Shown piece after piece: positions 31,649 through 41,181 of a DNA stretch of 42,050 bases (the stretch's first letter is position 1; every line of letters starts with the position of its first letter). Source of the stretch: Pedobacter panaciterrae (GTDB lineage Bacteria; Bacteroidota; Bacteroidia; Sphingobacteriales; Sphingobacteriaceae); contig NZ_LGEL01000047.1 of the NCBI RefSeq assembly GCF_001636695.1, forward strand, positions 1 through 42,050, given 5' to 3'. The notes below the pieces were generated by a model, which made no database searches, had not been told where the DNA came from, and saw only the letters and a program-made list of their open reading frames with translations. The position numbers were made by a program, and so were the translations under genes.

Positions 31649-34600
31649 ATGAATAAAGTCATTAAAAATGTCCTTGATTTTTCACTCAGGAACAAGTTTT
31701 TTATATTCTTCATGACATTTTTGCTGTTGCTGGGCGGTTATATCAGCTTCAAAAAAATAAGCATTGATGCTTTTCCTGATGTGACCAATACCTCGGTAAC
31801 GATTATTACACAATGGCCCGGACGAAGTGCAGAAGAGGTCGAGAAATTCGTTACCCGGCCTTTGGAAATTGCGATGAACCCAACAGAGAAAAAGACAACC
31901 ATCCGTTCCTCTTCTTTGTTCGGTTTATCTGTTGTTAAAGTTTCATTTGAGGACGAGGTGGACAATGCCTTTGCCCGAATGCAGATCAATAACCATGTGG
32001 GTGATGCCGATCTGCCAGAGGGTGTTAAACCCGAGATTCAGCCTCCATACGGGCCCACGGGCGAAATATTCAGATACACATTGTCTAGCAATAAAAAGTC
32101 GGTGAGAGAGCTTAAAACGCTTGAAGAATGGGTAGTTGAACGGGAAATCCGCTCAGTACCCGGAGTAGCAGATGTAAATAGCTTTGGGGGCGAAACCAAA
32201 GCTTATCAGATTACGATAGATCCTCAGAAAGCAGTTCAATATGGGGTTACCCCACTCGAAGTGTATGAGGCAGTTTCTAAAAGTAATATTAATGTGGGTG
32301 GAGATGTGATTCAGCAAAGTGGTCAGGCGTATGTAGTTAGGGGTATAGGTTTGCTAAATAACATCGAAGAAATCAAAAACATTATTGTAGACAACATCAA
32401 AGGAACGCCGATTTTTGTAAAAAACATTGCAGAAGTTACTGAATCCAATTTACCACCCCTGGGACAAGTTGGAAGAGACAGAGACCCCGATGTGGTTGAA
32501 GGTATTGTGGTAATGCGGAAAGGTGAAAACCCAAGCGATGTCATCAAAAATCTGAAGATCAAGATTAATGAACTGAACACGACCATACTTCCTGACGATG
32601 TAAAAATTGATGCTTTTTATGATCGGGAAACTTTGGTAGATTTTGCTACAAATACCGTAATGCACAATATGGCCGAAGGGATCATTTTTGTAACAGTTAT
32701 TGTATTTCTTTTTATGGCCGATTGGCGCACAACACTTATTGTGGCCGTTGTGATTCCGCTGGCTTTATTGTTTGCCTTTATTTGCTTAAAAATGAAAGGG
32801 ATGTCTGCCAATCTATTATCGATGGGGGCGATTGATTTTGGAATCATCATCGACGGTGCCGTGGTAATGATGGAGGGGATCTTTGTTATGCTTGATCATA
32901 AGGCCAAAAAGGTGGGCATGGAGCGCTTCAATAAAATGAGCAAGCTGGGTATGATTAAAGAAGCTTGTTTAGTTAACGGAAAGGGGATCTTTTTTGCCAA
33001 ACTGATTATCATTGCAGGTCTGTTGCCTATATTTAGCTTCGAGAAGGTAGAGGGGAAAATGTTTTCGCCTCTGGCATGGACACTCGGTTTTGCCCTTTTG
33101 GGAGCCCTGATCTTAACTTTTACCCTGGTACCTGTAATGGCCAGCGTACTTCTGAAAAAGAACGTAAAAGAAAAACACAATTTCTTTGTGATCTGGCTTA
33201 CCAGAAATGCCGTTCGTATCTTTAATAGCTGCTTCAAACAACGTAAAATAGCATTCCCTATAGCCATTGTGATCCTGATAGCCGGTTTGTTTAGCTTTAA
33301 GTTTCTGGGTACCGAGTTTCTGCCTCAGCTTAATGAAGGTTCCATTTATGTAAGGGCGACAGGACCATTGAGTACCTCACTGGATGAATCTGTAAAATTA
33401 TCGAACGAGATGCGTAAGATATTTTTAAGTTTTGAAGAAGTGAAGCAGGTTATTTCACAAACAGGACGGCCAGATGATGGTACTGATGCTACCGGGTTTT
33501 ACAATATAGAGTTTCATGTCGATTTGCTGCCACAGGATCAGTGGTCGCGCAAGCAGAGCAAAGCAGACCTGATCGTAAGAATGCAGGAAAAGCTGAAGTA
33601 TATCCCCGGAATAGACCTGAACTTTTCACAGCCAATTTCAGATAATGTTGAAGAAGCCGTTTCGGGGGTAAAGGGATCTATTGTATTGAAGTTGTTTGGA
33701 GATGATTTTAAATTTATAGAGCAGGAGGAAGAAAAGATCTACAGCATCATGAAAGAAGTGGAGGGGATTGAAGATCTTGGGATTATGCGTAACCTTGGTC
33801 AGCCCGAGCTTCAGATCAATCTTGATCAGGAAAAAATGGCCCTTTACGGAGTAACAACAGCAGATGCCAATGCCGTAATAGAAACCGCCATTGGAGGAAA
33901 AGCCGCTACTCAGATCTATGAGGGAGAACGTAAATTTGATCTGAGAATCAGATATCCGGAAAGTTTTAGAAATAATGCAGATGCCATTGGCGATTTAAGG
34001 GTTCCTACCTTATCCGGTAATAAAGTCCCGATCAGAGAGATTGCCAGTATCAGGAAAATTATTGGTCCGAGTATGATTTATCGTGATAAACATAAACGTT
34101 ATGGCGCAATAAAATTCTCAGTACGTGGCAGAGATATGGGAAGCACCATTAAAGAAGCCCAGGCAAAAGTAACTGCGCAAATTAAGTTGCCAAAAGGCTA
34201 CAGTATGGAATGGGCTGGTGATTTTGAAAACCAGGAAAGGGCAACTACCAGATTGGCACAAGTAGTACCCCTTAGTATTCTGATTATCTTCTTTATCCTG
34301 TTTATCCTTTTTGGAACAATAAAAGATTCCTTATTGGTTTTAAATAATGTGCCTTTTGCCATTATCGGTGGAATATTTGCCCTGCTGCTTACAGGAATTA
34401 ATTTCAGTATCTCTTCCGGGATAGGCTTTATCGCCTTATTTGGTATATGCGTACAGAATGGAGTTATTTTAATTACAAAATTCAAATCAAACATACAGGA
34501 GATGAGGACGCATCATCCCGAATGGACATTTGTAGATGCATTAAGACTTGGGGTAGAAAGTCGGATTAGACCAGTGGTGATGACCGCAATGATGGCAGCC

Positions 34601-34780
34601 ATTGGTTTATTGCCGGCGGCAATGTCTACAGGGATTGGCTCTGAAACTTCAAAGCCACTGGCTACAGTGGTAATAGGAGGACTGATCTCAGATACTGTAT
34701 TTAACTTATTTATATTTCCGATTGTGTTTTACTGGGCTTACCGTAAAAAAGTAGCTACCGGTAATACTGCCAGGTTGTAA
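31649..34780 (+). CDS. Heavy-metal efflux RND transporter (CzcA/CusA family)
   Basis: A 1043-residue proton-driven inner-membrane pump with 12 transmembrane segments in two repeats, each followed by a large periplasmic domain. The HME signature in helix 4 is DFGIIIDGAVVMMEG, with Asp396 and Asp402; this form is typical of divalent-cation exporters (Zn, Co, Cd, Ni type) and differs from the Cu/Ag form, which has Ala in place of the first Asp. RND start features TQWPGRSAEEVEKFVTRPLE and the end segment ATVVIGGLISDTVFNLFIFP are intact. Substrate assignment is inference from the motif. Confidence 0.94.
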   Translation: MNKVIKNVLDFSLRNKFFIFFMTFLLLLGGYISFKKISIDAFPDVTNTSVTIITQWPGRSAEEVEKFVTRPLEIAMNPTEKKTTIRSSSLFGLSVVKVSFEDEVDNAFARMQINNHVGDADLPEGVKPEIQPPYGPTGEIFRYTLSSNKKSVRELKTLEEWVVEREIRSVPGVADVNSFGGETKAYQITIDPQKAVQYGVTPLEVYEAVSKSNINVGGDVIQQSGQAYVVRGIGLLNNIEEIKNIIVDNIKGTPIFVKNIAEVTESNLPPLGQVGRDRDPDVVEGIVVMRKGENPSDVIKNLKIKINELNTTILPDDVKIDAFYDRETLVDFATNTVMHNMAEGIIFVTVIVFLFMADWRTTLIVAVVIPLALLFAFICLKMKGMSANLLSMGAIDFGIIIDGAVVMMEGIFVMLDHKAKKVGMERFNKMSKLGMIKEACLVNGKGIFFAKLIIIAGLLPIFSFEKVEGKMFSPLAWTLGFALLGALILTFTLVPVMASVLLKKNVKEKHNFFVIWLTRNAVRIFNSCFKQRKIAFPIAIVILIAGLFSFKFLGTEFLPQLNEGSIYVRATGPLSTSLDESVKLSNEMRKIFLSFEEVKQVISQTGRPDDGTDATGFYNIEFHVDLLPQDQWSRKQSKADLIVRMQEKLKYIPGIDLNFSQPISDNVEEAVSGVKGSIVLKLFGDDFKFIEQEEEKIYSIMKEVEGIEDLGIMRNLGQPELQINLDQEKMALYGVTTADANAVIETAIGGKAATQIYEGERKFDLRIRYPESFRNNADAIGDLRVPTLSGNKVPIREIASIRKIIGPSMIYRDKHKRYGAIKFSVRGRDMGSTIKEAQAKVTAQIKLPKGYSMEWAGDFENQERATTRLAQVVPLSILIIFFILFILFGTIKDSLLVLNNVPFAIIGGIFALLLTGINFSISSGIGFIALFGICVQNGVILITKFKSNIQEMRTHHPEWTFVDALRLGVESRIRPVVMTAMMAAIGLLPAAMSTGIGSETSKPLATVVIGGLISDTVFNLFIFPIVFYWAYRKKVATGNTARL

Positions 34781-34800
34781 AATCTTGCTGGTTCCTTTAG

Positions 34801-34832
34801 CCCCTCTGGATTCAGGTTCGGAGGGGTATTTT
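34801..34832 (+). terminator. Terminator of the efflux operon
   Basis: CCCCTCTGGA (34801-34810) pairs with TTCGGAGGGG (34817-34826), with two G-T pairs, around a 6-base loop, followed by TATTTT. It lies 20 bases after the RND stop and in front of the convergent PorP gene. The minus strand has no U-run, so it mainly stops plus-strand transcription. Confidence 0.8.
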
Positions 34833-34844
34833 AAAAGTTAAAGC

Positions 34845-35831
34845 TTAAAAATCATAGCATCTTGACGATCTGATTTTTCTCATATCCCTTGGGCCTAAAT
34901 AAATACCTACCGAGAACTCGTGACTACCGTAGTTGTAGTACTGTAATTTGTTTAAGGAATAGTCATAAGAATAACCGATTCTTAGATTGTCTGTAGCAAA
35001 GAGTTCGAACATCATGCCCAGTGCATTCTTTTTGGTAAGGTCTTTTTGCAGAAATTTTTTGTTGTATAAAGGAACTGTTGTTCTGTAAAAACCACCTATC
35101 CATACCTTTTCATTAAGGAGGAGGAAGGCATTAACATCCAGAGAAGTAGGACCTTTAATATCGTCTTTTAATAAAATAACCGGTTTTAAAGCCCATCCAT
35201 AAGTAATAGGGATTAAAACACCCGCAGTTAAAAAGAAATGTGGCTGCGGAACAGGAACAAGAAGATTGTTACTATAGTTTTTTGCAGCCCAGCTTGCTAT
35301 CAGGTTACTTGCAGAAAGCCCGGCAAAATACTTTTCGTTAGAATAGAAAATACCCGCTCTGGCGTCCGGGAAAAACCTGGTTTGCATTCCTGTCGGAATA
35401 ACCTCATCATCGGGGTTTATGGCATTTAATTTATCTCCGTCAAGGCCTAATTGCATTACGCCTGCAGCTAAACCAAAAGAAAGCCTCGAGTTTTCGTCAT
35501 ACCCCAATTGAATTTTATACGCATAGTTACCGTAAGCAGAAAGGTTTTTTTGCGCACCAATCTTATCATTTGAAGCGATAAATCCCAGCCCCACATCTCC
35601 ATCCTCAATAGCCCCATCCACAGCTACTGAAACAGTTGTAGGTGCACCTCTTACACCAACCCATTGTGCGCGATAAAAGGCTTGTATATAAAGTTCTTTT
35701 TTATAACCCGTGTAAGCAGGGTTAATGTGTATGGTATTGAAAATGTATTGTGTAAACTGACTGTCTTGTTGTGCACTTGAGCTACACACAATTCCAATAG
35801 ATGCTAAAAACAGAAGTATGATTCTCTTCAT
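34845..35831 (-). CDS. PorP/SprF-family type IX secretion membrane protein
   Basis: A 328-residue outer-membrane protein with signal peptide (IILLFLASIGIVCSSSAQQ). It has the family opening DSQFTQYIFNTIHINPAYTG, AQWVGVRGAPTT and the C-terminal region RIGYSYDYSLNKLQYYNYGSHE (given here in part), as in SprF and PorP. Such proteins work with the type IX secretion system to export or hold a partner substrate encoded next to them. Here the partner is the CHU_C protein, whose stop overlaps this start (TAATG). It is the last gene of the adhesin operon. Confidence 0.94.
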   Translation of the reverse strand: MKRIILLFLASIGIVCSSSAQQDSQFTQYIFNTIHINPAYTGYKKELYIQAFYRAQWVGVRGAPTTVSVAVDGAIEDGDVGLGFIASNDKIGAQKNLSAYGNYAYKIQLGYDENSRLSFGLAAGVMQLGLDGDKLNAINPDDEVIPTGMQTRFFPDARAGIFYSNEKYFAGLSASNLIASWAAKNYSNNLLVPVPQPHFFLTAGVLIPITYGWALKPVILLKDDIKGPTSLDVNAFLLLNEKVWIGGFYRTTVPLYNKKFLQKDLTKKNALGMMFELFATDNLRIGYSYDYSLNKLQYYNYGSHEFSVGIYLGPRDMRKIRSSRCYDF

Positions 35832-36781
35832 TATTGTTTGCCCCTTAATAAAGTGATATAGCCTTTATAGATCTCCCATTTAGTGCCTATTTTTAGCTTT
35901 AATAAATAGAAATAAGTTCCTTCGTTAAGCCCTCGTCCGGTCCATTCATTATTATAGCCTTTCTTGAAGTACACGGTTCCTCCCCATCTGTTCAGGATGG
36001 TGATTTCATTTTCAAATGATTCTATTCCCGGTATTTCGAAGGTGTCATTCTTGCCATCTCCGTTTGGCGTAAACACGTTAGGAATGATAATACCTGCCAC
36101 CGAAGTACTTGCTGTGGAAACGTTATTAGCCAGATTAGGATCTTGCTGATCTGCCGAAACTTTTGCTGTATTGTAAATAACACCCGCTTTAAGCGCCTTT
36201 GTTTTTATCCTTAGATTAGCAGATTCACCGTTTTGCAGACTATCAATTTCCCAAAGCACAGTTCTGGTTGCAAAGCTATACCTTGCATTACTGCCGGCAG
36301 TAGGGGTGAGTTGCTGAAATTCGACCTCAGGAGGCAATTCATCCGTGACCTTAATGTTGGTTGCCTTATCCGCTCCATTGTTTTTTACGTTAATGGTATA
36401 GTCGAATGAGTCGTTAAGTGATAAAGCCCTGTTTTCTGAGGTTTTAGTAACCATCATATCGGCTTTTTGAATTATAGGAGGAGTTGTTCCGCCTATAACG
36501 ATAACTGCTTGTGATATATCAGAAGCGCAGCCTTCGGTATTATAGGATATTACGGTATACGTTCCCGGAACAAATACTGTAAATTCCTGGCCAATAGCAC
36601 CACTTATAATTTGATTGTCTTTAAGCCATTGATAAGTTGATGCGTTAACAGAATTAGCCCGCAACTTTATAGAAGTTCCCTGAGGAAGATTTACGGTTGG
36701 CGGACTAGAAGATTGCGCAAAGCATGCCGTTGCACTTAGCAACAGCATACTTGACACAAAACTTATTTTTCTGTTAAACAT
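35831..36781 (-). CDS. Secreted DUF11 protein with type B (CHU_C) T9SS sorting domain
   Basis: A 316-residue exported protein with a signal peptide ([16 protein letters not shown]). Residues about 28-98 form an Ig-like domain starting [16 protein letters not shown]. Residues 105-225 are a DUF11-type repeat ([20 protein letters not shown]). The C-terminal 85 residues are the gliding-motility-associated CHU_C domain: [47 protein letters not shown]. That domain sends proteins through the type IX system to the surface. It probably anchors or escorts the two secreted proteins encoded upstream. Confidence 0.93.
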   Translation of the reverse strand: MFNRKISFVSSMLLLSATACFAQSSSPPTVNLPQGTSIKLRANSVNASTYQWLKDNQIISGAIGQEFTVFVPGTYTVISYNTEGCASDISQAVIVIGGTTPPIIQKADMMVTKTSENRALSLNDSFDYTINVKNNGADKATNIKVTDELPPEVEFQQLTPTAGSNARYSFATRTVLWEIDSLQNGESANLRIKTKALKAGVIYNTAKVSADQQDPNLANNVSTASTSVAGIIIPNVFTPNGDGKNDTFEIPGIESFENEITILNRWGGTVYFKKGYNNEWTGRGLNEGTYFYLLKLKIGTKWEIYKGYITLLRGKQ

Positions 36782-36807
36782 GAAAGTTATCTATTAGTAA
36801 TTTATAA

Positions 36808-37536
36808 CTATAGAATAGTGATTGTTGGTTGAGCTGGTTTAGGAGTTACGGTAACAGGTAATGAACTAGCAGAAGTCACTGAGCATCCAGTATTGCCAGT
36901 AGTTGATTTAAGTACTCCTGAAGCAACAGTATAATGAGCGGCTGCATTAAATACATATGAACCGGTTGCTGTTGTATTCAAAGTGTAGGTTTTAGTAGTT
37001 TCGCCTGTGCCAATTGTAGATACGTCAATAGTGCTTCCACCTTTTGTTCCTGTCCATAAATATGCGAAATCAACATCTGTTAATGATGCGTCAAGGGTGT
37101 TAGTAGTTGCAGTGATTGACGAAGATGTATTTGTTCCTGAACTAGCTTCACAATAATTTTCATTTGTAGGATTGCTTAAGGTAACTGTAATTGGAGGCAA
37201 TACATAGAATTGAAATTCTGTATAATCACCTGTACAAGAATTTGGGCTGGCAGATACAGAATGAACTCTGTAGGTATATTCACCAGCGGCTAGACCTGCT
37301 GCTATGGTGTAGTTCATGTCAGTGCCAGAGCCTGTTTTTAATGTAGTATTAGTACCTCCGGTAACATCTACCCATATTACTTGGTCTGTTGGTGCAACTC
37401 CGGTAATTGCAGGTTGAAGAGTTGCGGTAGTTGTAGCCCCACAAATGTAAAGTGGATAGCTTTTTGCAAAGGCAGTAATCGGTAGCATTAATGCAAGAAT
37501 TACAATTAGTTTCAGGATTGTCGATTTTGCTTTCAT
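36808..37536 (-). CDS. Secreted Thr/Ser-rich protein without a sorting domain
   Basis: A 242-residue protein with a clear signal peptide (ILKLIVILALMLPITAFA). The mature part is Thr/Ser/Gly-rich beta sequence with two or three Ig-like segments (YPLYICGATTTATLQP, then ITVTLSNPTNENYCEASSG and SYVFNAAAHYTVASG). It ends VTVTPKPAQPTITIL, a linker that in related surface proteins leads into another Ig-like domain, but here the protein stops. It lies 26 bases before the CHU_C protein gene and 52 bases after the large repeat protein gene. No type IX sorting signal is visible. Confidence 0.78.
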   Translation of the reverse strand: MKAKSTILKLIVILALMLPITAFAKSYPLYICGATTTATLQPAITGVAPTDQVIWVDVTGGTNTTLKTGSGTDMNYTIAAGLAAGEYTYRVHSVSASPNSCTGDYTEFQFYVLPPITVTLSNPTNENYCEASSGTNTSSSITATTNTLDASLTDVDFAYLWTGTKGGSTIDVSTIGTGETTKTYTLNTTATGSYVFNAAAHYTVASGVLKSTTGNTGCSVTSASSLPVTVTPKPAQPTITIL

Positions 37537-37552
37537 AATTTTAATTTTTAAG

Positions 37553-37587
37553 TTTTTAGAGTGTTGTGAATTTTTAGAGTGTTGTGA
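37553..37587. repeat. 17-base direct repeat between adhesin genes
   Basis: TTTTTAGAGTGTTGTGA occurs twice, at 37553-37569 and 37571-37587, separated by one base. It lies between the stop of the 1010-residue gene and the start of the 242-residue gene. It is a short tandem duplication with no known role. Confidence 0.85.
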
Positions 37588-37588
37588 T

Positions 37589-40500
37589 TTATTGTATTGA
37601 TACAGTAGGTGCTATAGGTTTTGGGTGAATTGTTATGTTAAAAGGAATGGGACTGCTTACACATCCATTAGCATTCTTTACCGTAATTGTTCCCCCATAT
37701 GTGGTCACAGATACCGTTGTTGGAACGACTAATACGATGGGTGTGGAGGGGAGTGCTGCATCTGTAACATTTAAAAATCCAGCAGTATTTGCGGTACCAT
37801 CCCAAACTATGCTATAGGATGTAGGCGTTCCTGTTGGCGATGAATATGTTAATGAGGCATTTGTGGTTCCCTTACAAGCAACTGGTTCCGGTCCTAATGT
37901 AATTGATGGTAATTGGTTGATGGTTAAATTTATAGGGTATGAGTTGGTACAGTTGCTCGTTGTATTACGGATGCTAAAAGTTCCTGTATAAGCACCCGCA
38001 GGTGCATTTGCAGGGATGCTCAGCTGAATTGGGCTTGCAGGAAGATCCACTCCACTTACATTGGTCAAGCTTGTTGTATTCCAGATGATATCATATTTAA
38101 GGTTACCTGAAGAGGCTGTAGTATAAGGTAGGGAGGTAGTTGTAGACCCTGCGCATATGGCCGGGATATTTCCTAAAGATATGGTTGGAAGTGCAGCCAC
38201 ATTTACAGTAAAGGAAGTTGAATTGGTACAATGTGTAGTCGCGTTCGTAATGGTATATGTGATGTTTGCTGTACCAACGGAAATACCTTTTACAAATCCA
38301 GTGTTATCTACAGTGGCTACTGCTGCATTGTCGCTGGTCCAAACACCCGGATCTGCGCTGGTATTGGTAAATGTATAGCCAACACCCACACAAATATTCG
38401 CGTTACCTATAATTGCAGAAACAATTGGAAGTGGATTTACTGTGACAGTAGCTGTCTGACCAGTAACGCTATTTGAACATTGTGTTGTGCTATTATCTTT
38501 TACACTAACCAGATTATATACAAATGGTCCAGCTGTGCCGGTTGGTGCAGTTATAGTAACCGAATTTCCGGTAACCGTAGGGACGGTTTTCGGAGTCCCT
38601 CCATTAATGTTATAGGTGAAAGTATAAGGAGCTGTACCGGCACTGCCGGTAAATGTAATTGATGGGGCAGTGGCATTTAGACAAACTGAAGTAGTACCTG
38701 AAATTGTAGCTGTAGGTAGTTGATTTACAGTTATAGTAGCTGCCTGACCTGTAACATTATTTGAACATTGAGTAGAGCTATTATCTTTTACACTAACCAG
38801 ATTATATACAAATGGCCCAACGGTGCCAGTTGGCGCAGTTATGGTAACGGAATTTCCGGTAACTGTAGGGATGGTTTGCGTAGTGCCTCCATTAATGTTG
38901 TAAGTAAAAGTATATGGGGCTGTACCACCACTTCCTGTAAATGTAATTGACGGAGCAGTTGCATTTTGACAGACAGAGGTGGTGCCTGAAATGGTAGCAG
39001 AAGGTAAAGGGTTTACAGTTACCGTAGCTACCTGGCCCGTAATATTGTTTGAACATTGTGTGGAACTATTATCTTTCACACTAACCAGATTATATACAAA
39101 TGGTCCAGCGGCACCTGTTGGCGCAGTTATAGTAACCGAATTTCCAGTAATAGTAGAGGTGGTTTGGGGAGTGCCTCCATTAATATTATAAGTGAAAGTA
39201 TATGGAGCTGTACCGCCACTGCCAGTAAATGTAATTGCTGGAGCAGTTGCATTTAGACACAGGGAGGCAGTGCCTGAAATCGTCGCTGTTGGTAGAGGGT
39301 TTACTGTAACGGTTACCGGAACGCGCTCTGACTCTGCTGTACAGCCAATTTTGGCGGCAGAGACATAGTAAATCGTTGTGGTGGTTAAATTGCTTGTTGT
39401 GTATGTGGCTCCAATGGTAGCTGTCCCACCCGAAGCAACAGTATACCAATGTAATTCGTTACAGGCACCTGTAGTAGCAGAAAGGGTGGCACTTTGCCCA
39501 TAGCAAGTTGTAACACTCGAACTTGCCGGAGCGGTAAAGGTTGGCTTTGCAGGTGTTCGTTGAACCTCATAAAGATTCATTTGTGCTAACAATGAAAGTA
39601 AGGATCCCATTGAAATTTCAATTCGGTCAAATGTAGTTGAAGGAACAAGAGAGACTGTTACAACATTATTTGTTCGGAGTAAAGACAAAAGGTCTAATGA
39701 TAATAATGAACTTAAACTAACAGGTGTACCTGCTGTGCTTCCATTATATGGTGTCATAGAAACATTGTTGAGGAGACTCAAATCCAGTAGAAGGGCTGGG
39801 GGAACTGAAAAAGTAATGGTTGCAGCATCACCACTATTAGAAGGGCCTGGGAAATAGACTGTTTCCTTTAGCGTAGTGCCAACTCCAGCAAGTCCCATTG
39901 CAAAGGTTGAATAGGTGGATAAGTTTCCGTCAATGGCATTGCCTGGATTACTAATACCCCCTCCCAAATTTAGAAGTCCGGATATTGACGTAGATGCACC
40001 TAATGGAGGATCGCAACTTACACCTGCGCCTTGATAAAAGGCATGATATACAAGTAATTTACCTGTGCCAATCAATACAGAAGCGTTCAGGGCAATACGA
40101 ACAGCATTGTATGATACATTTGGTGTTATAGCCAGATATATTGTGCCATCTGATGTTGTAAGATTTGTCACAGTGACATTACTGGAGTTGATCCGAGTGC
40201 CGTCTATGGCAGAAGTCGCACCGCTATAAGCATAGACTGGTAGACTGGAACCCCCGATAAGTCCAAGCAATGCCCCTGCACTTGTTCCTCCTATTTTTAC
40301 ATAAGTCGTAGTTCCAGCAGGAAGTGGTAATGAAGGATTGGTCGCATTGGTGAATTTAAGTTCTGTCCATGCCTCAGCTGCCCCTAATAAAGTCACAACA
40401 TTTAATGCTGTAGCATTGGTACTTAAATTTGCCCCAAGAGCGGCCGTTGGGTTATCTACACTGGATGATGCAATAAGTACACTCGAACTTCCATTAGATT

Positions 40501-40621
40501 CTGCGTCTGCGTATACCCTTAATGGTGCTGCGCATTGTCCCTTTGCCTCTCCTCCAAAAACCATCAACATCACTGTGAATAGTAATGCTAAAAAAGGAGA
40601 GTATGAATAACAGGTCTTCAA
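37589..40621 (-). CDS. Large secreted Ig-like repeat protein (adhesin-like)
   Basis: A 1010-residue exported protein with signal peptide (FLALLFTVMLMVFGGEAKG). Residues 30-350 hold two related beta domains with the pattern NPxxAxDGNLSTYST (ISNPGNAIDGNLSTYSTF). Residues 358-440 are an Ig-like domain with TCYGQSATLSA. Residues about 440-727 are three nearly identical 96-residue repeats (CLNATAPAITFTGSGGTAPY type). A BIG2-like domain follows (VATVDNTGFVKGISVGTANI), then two diverged repeats of about 93 residues. It ends IHPKPIAPTVSIQ without a sorting domain. It is the first gene of the operon and likely a surface or matrix adhesin. Confidence 0.85.
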   Translation of the reverse strand: MKTCYSYSPFLALLFTVMLMVFGGEAKGQCAAPLRVYADAESNGSSSVLIASSSVDNPTAALGANLSTNATALNVVTLLGAAEAWTELKFTNATNPSLPLPAGTTTYVKIGGTSAGALLGLIGGSSLPVYAYSGATSAIDGTRINSSNVTVTNLTTSDGTIYLAITPNVSYNAVRIALNASVLIGTGKLLVYHAFYQGAGVSCDPPLGASTSISGLLNLGGGISNPGNAIDGNLSTYSTFAMGLAGVGTTLKETVYFPGPSNSGDAATITFSVPPALLLDLSLLNNVSMTPYNGSTAGTPVSLSSLLSLDLLSLLRTNNVVTVSLVPSTTFDRIEISMGSLLSLLAQMNLYEVQRTPAKPTFTAPASSSVTTCYGQSATLSATTGACNELHWYTVASGGTATIGATYTTSNLTTTTIYYVSAAKIGCTAESERVPVTVTVNPLPTATISGTASLCLNATAPAITFTGSGGTAPYTFTYNINGGTPQTTSTITGNSVTITAPTGAAGPFVYNLVSVKDNSSTQCSNNITGQVATVTVNPLPSATISGTTSVCQNATAPSITFTGSGGTAPYTFTYNINGGTTQTIPTVTGNSVTITAPTGTVGPFVYNLVSVKDNSSTQCSNNVTGQAATITVNQLPTATISGTTSVCLNATAPSITFTGSAGTAPYTFTYNINGGTPKTVPTVTGNSVTITAPTGTAGPFVYNLVSVKDNSTTQCSNSVTGQTATVTVNPLPIVSAIIGNANICVGVGYTFTNTSADPGVWTSDNAAVATVDNTGFVKGISVGTANITYTITNATTHCTNSTSFTVNVAALPTISLGNIPAICAGSTTTSLPYTTASSGNLKYDIIWNTTSLTNVSGVDLPASPIQLSIPANAPAGAYTGTFSIRNTTSNCTNSYPINLTINQLPSITLGPEPVACKGTTNASLTYSSPTGTPTSYSIVWDGTANTAGFLNVTDAALPSTPIVLVVPTTVSVTTYGGTITVKNANGCVSSPIPFNITIHPKPIAPTVSIQ
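38440..39303 (-). repeat. Three tandem 288-bp repeats inside the adhesin gene
   Basis: The coding sequence repeats three times with a 288-base period (96 codons), roughly 39303-39016, 39015-38728 and 38727-38440. Long stretches are identical at DNA level, such as CACTAACCAGATTATATACA on the plus strand at each copy. This points to recent duplication or gene conversion and predicts copy-number variation between strains. Confidence 0.85.
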
Positions 40622-40675
40622 AGCTATGAGCGATAAATAAGTTTAATCTATACTATCCGTGAATAATTTTTAGGA

Positions 40676-40706
40676 CAAAAATATTTCCGTTGTATAGTTT
40701 ATCAAA
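40676..40706 (-). promoter_or_regulatory. Promoter of the adhesin/PorP operon
   Basis: On the minus strand: -33 TTTG (40706-40703), a 19-base spacer and -7 TATTTTTG (40683-40676). This is a full match to the Bacteroidota promoter consensus. Transcription should start near 40670, leaving a leader of about 48 bases before the ATG at 40621. Confidence 0.7.
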
Positions 40707-41181
40707 CTTATTACAGATAGCTCAATCTTTCCCGTTCATTATGTTCAGTTTTGAGACTGTTTTTGATGGATTTTCTGGGTTTTATAGGGGCGAAATGTTT
40801 AAATTATTTCGGTGTAATTATTTGTTTTTTAGATGTTTTAGAGTGTTTTTTGAATATTTATTCATTCTGTTCATAATTAATAGTTAAACGGAATTGTCTC
40901 TGGTCATTTATTCTGTTAATCAATTTTCTTCCTAAATCATACTAAGGGTACTGAACTTTCGTTCAAAAACTCAAATCTGCATACTGTTGGAGATAGCGGG
41001 CTTTATGATGATTTTTAGAAAATAAGGAAATGTTATTTTATTCTTAATTGATAGTTAATGTAACTATCAAATTGTGTGCTTTATTGGACGTAGTCGTTGT
41101 GCTCAATAGTCGGGTATTTGAATCGCCAAAACAGAGAATTGAAAAGAAAGAGTGGCTTATTACAATTAGGATATCCAAAGG
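40707..41181. other. AT-rich intergenic region
   Basis: About 475 bases with no gene that I can support on either strand. The only structure seen is a perfect 10-bp inverted repeat, TTGATAGTTA and TAACTATCAA around ATG, at 41048-41070. Confidence 0.6.
41048..41070. repeat. Short perfect inverted repeat
   Basis: TTGATAGTTA (41048-41057), ATG, TAACTATCAA (41061-41070). There is no T-run after it. It may be an operator or a remnant; the role is unknown. Confidence 0.5.

Noticed and set aside
38440-39303. CRISPR-like array because of regular repeats
   Set aside because: The period is 288 bp, the repeats are coding throughout and there are no unique spacers.
39186-39570. Alternative-frame ORFs within the adhesin repeats
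   Set aside because: They arise from repetitive Thr/Ser codons; the main frame has the signal peptide and conserved domains.
37536-40621. Frameshift splitting one adhesin into three ORFs
   Set aside because: Each of the three proteins has its own signal peptide and start codon after a proper stop and spacer, so they are separate genes.
40836-40847. TTTTAGAGTGTT similar to the 17-base repeat at 37553
   Set aside because: Only 12 AT-rich bases match and the context differs; this is probably chance.
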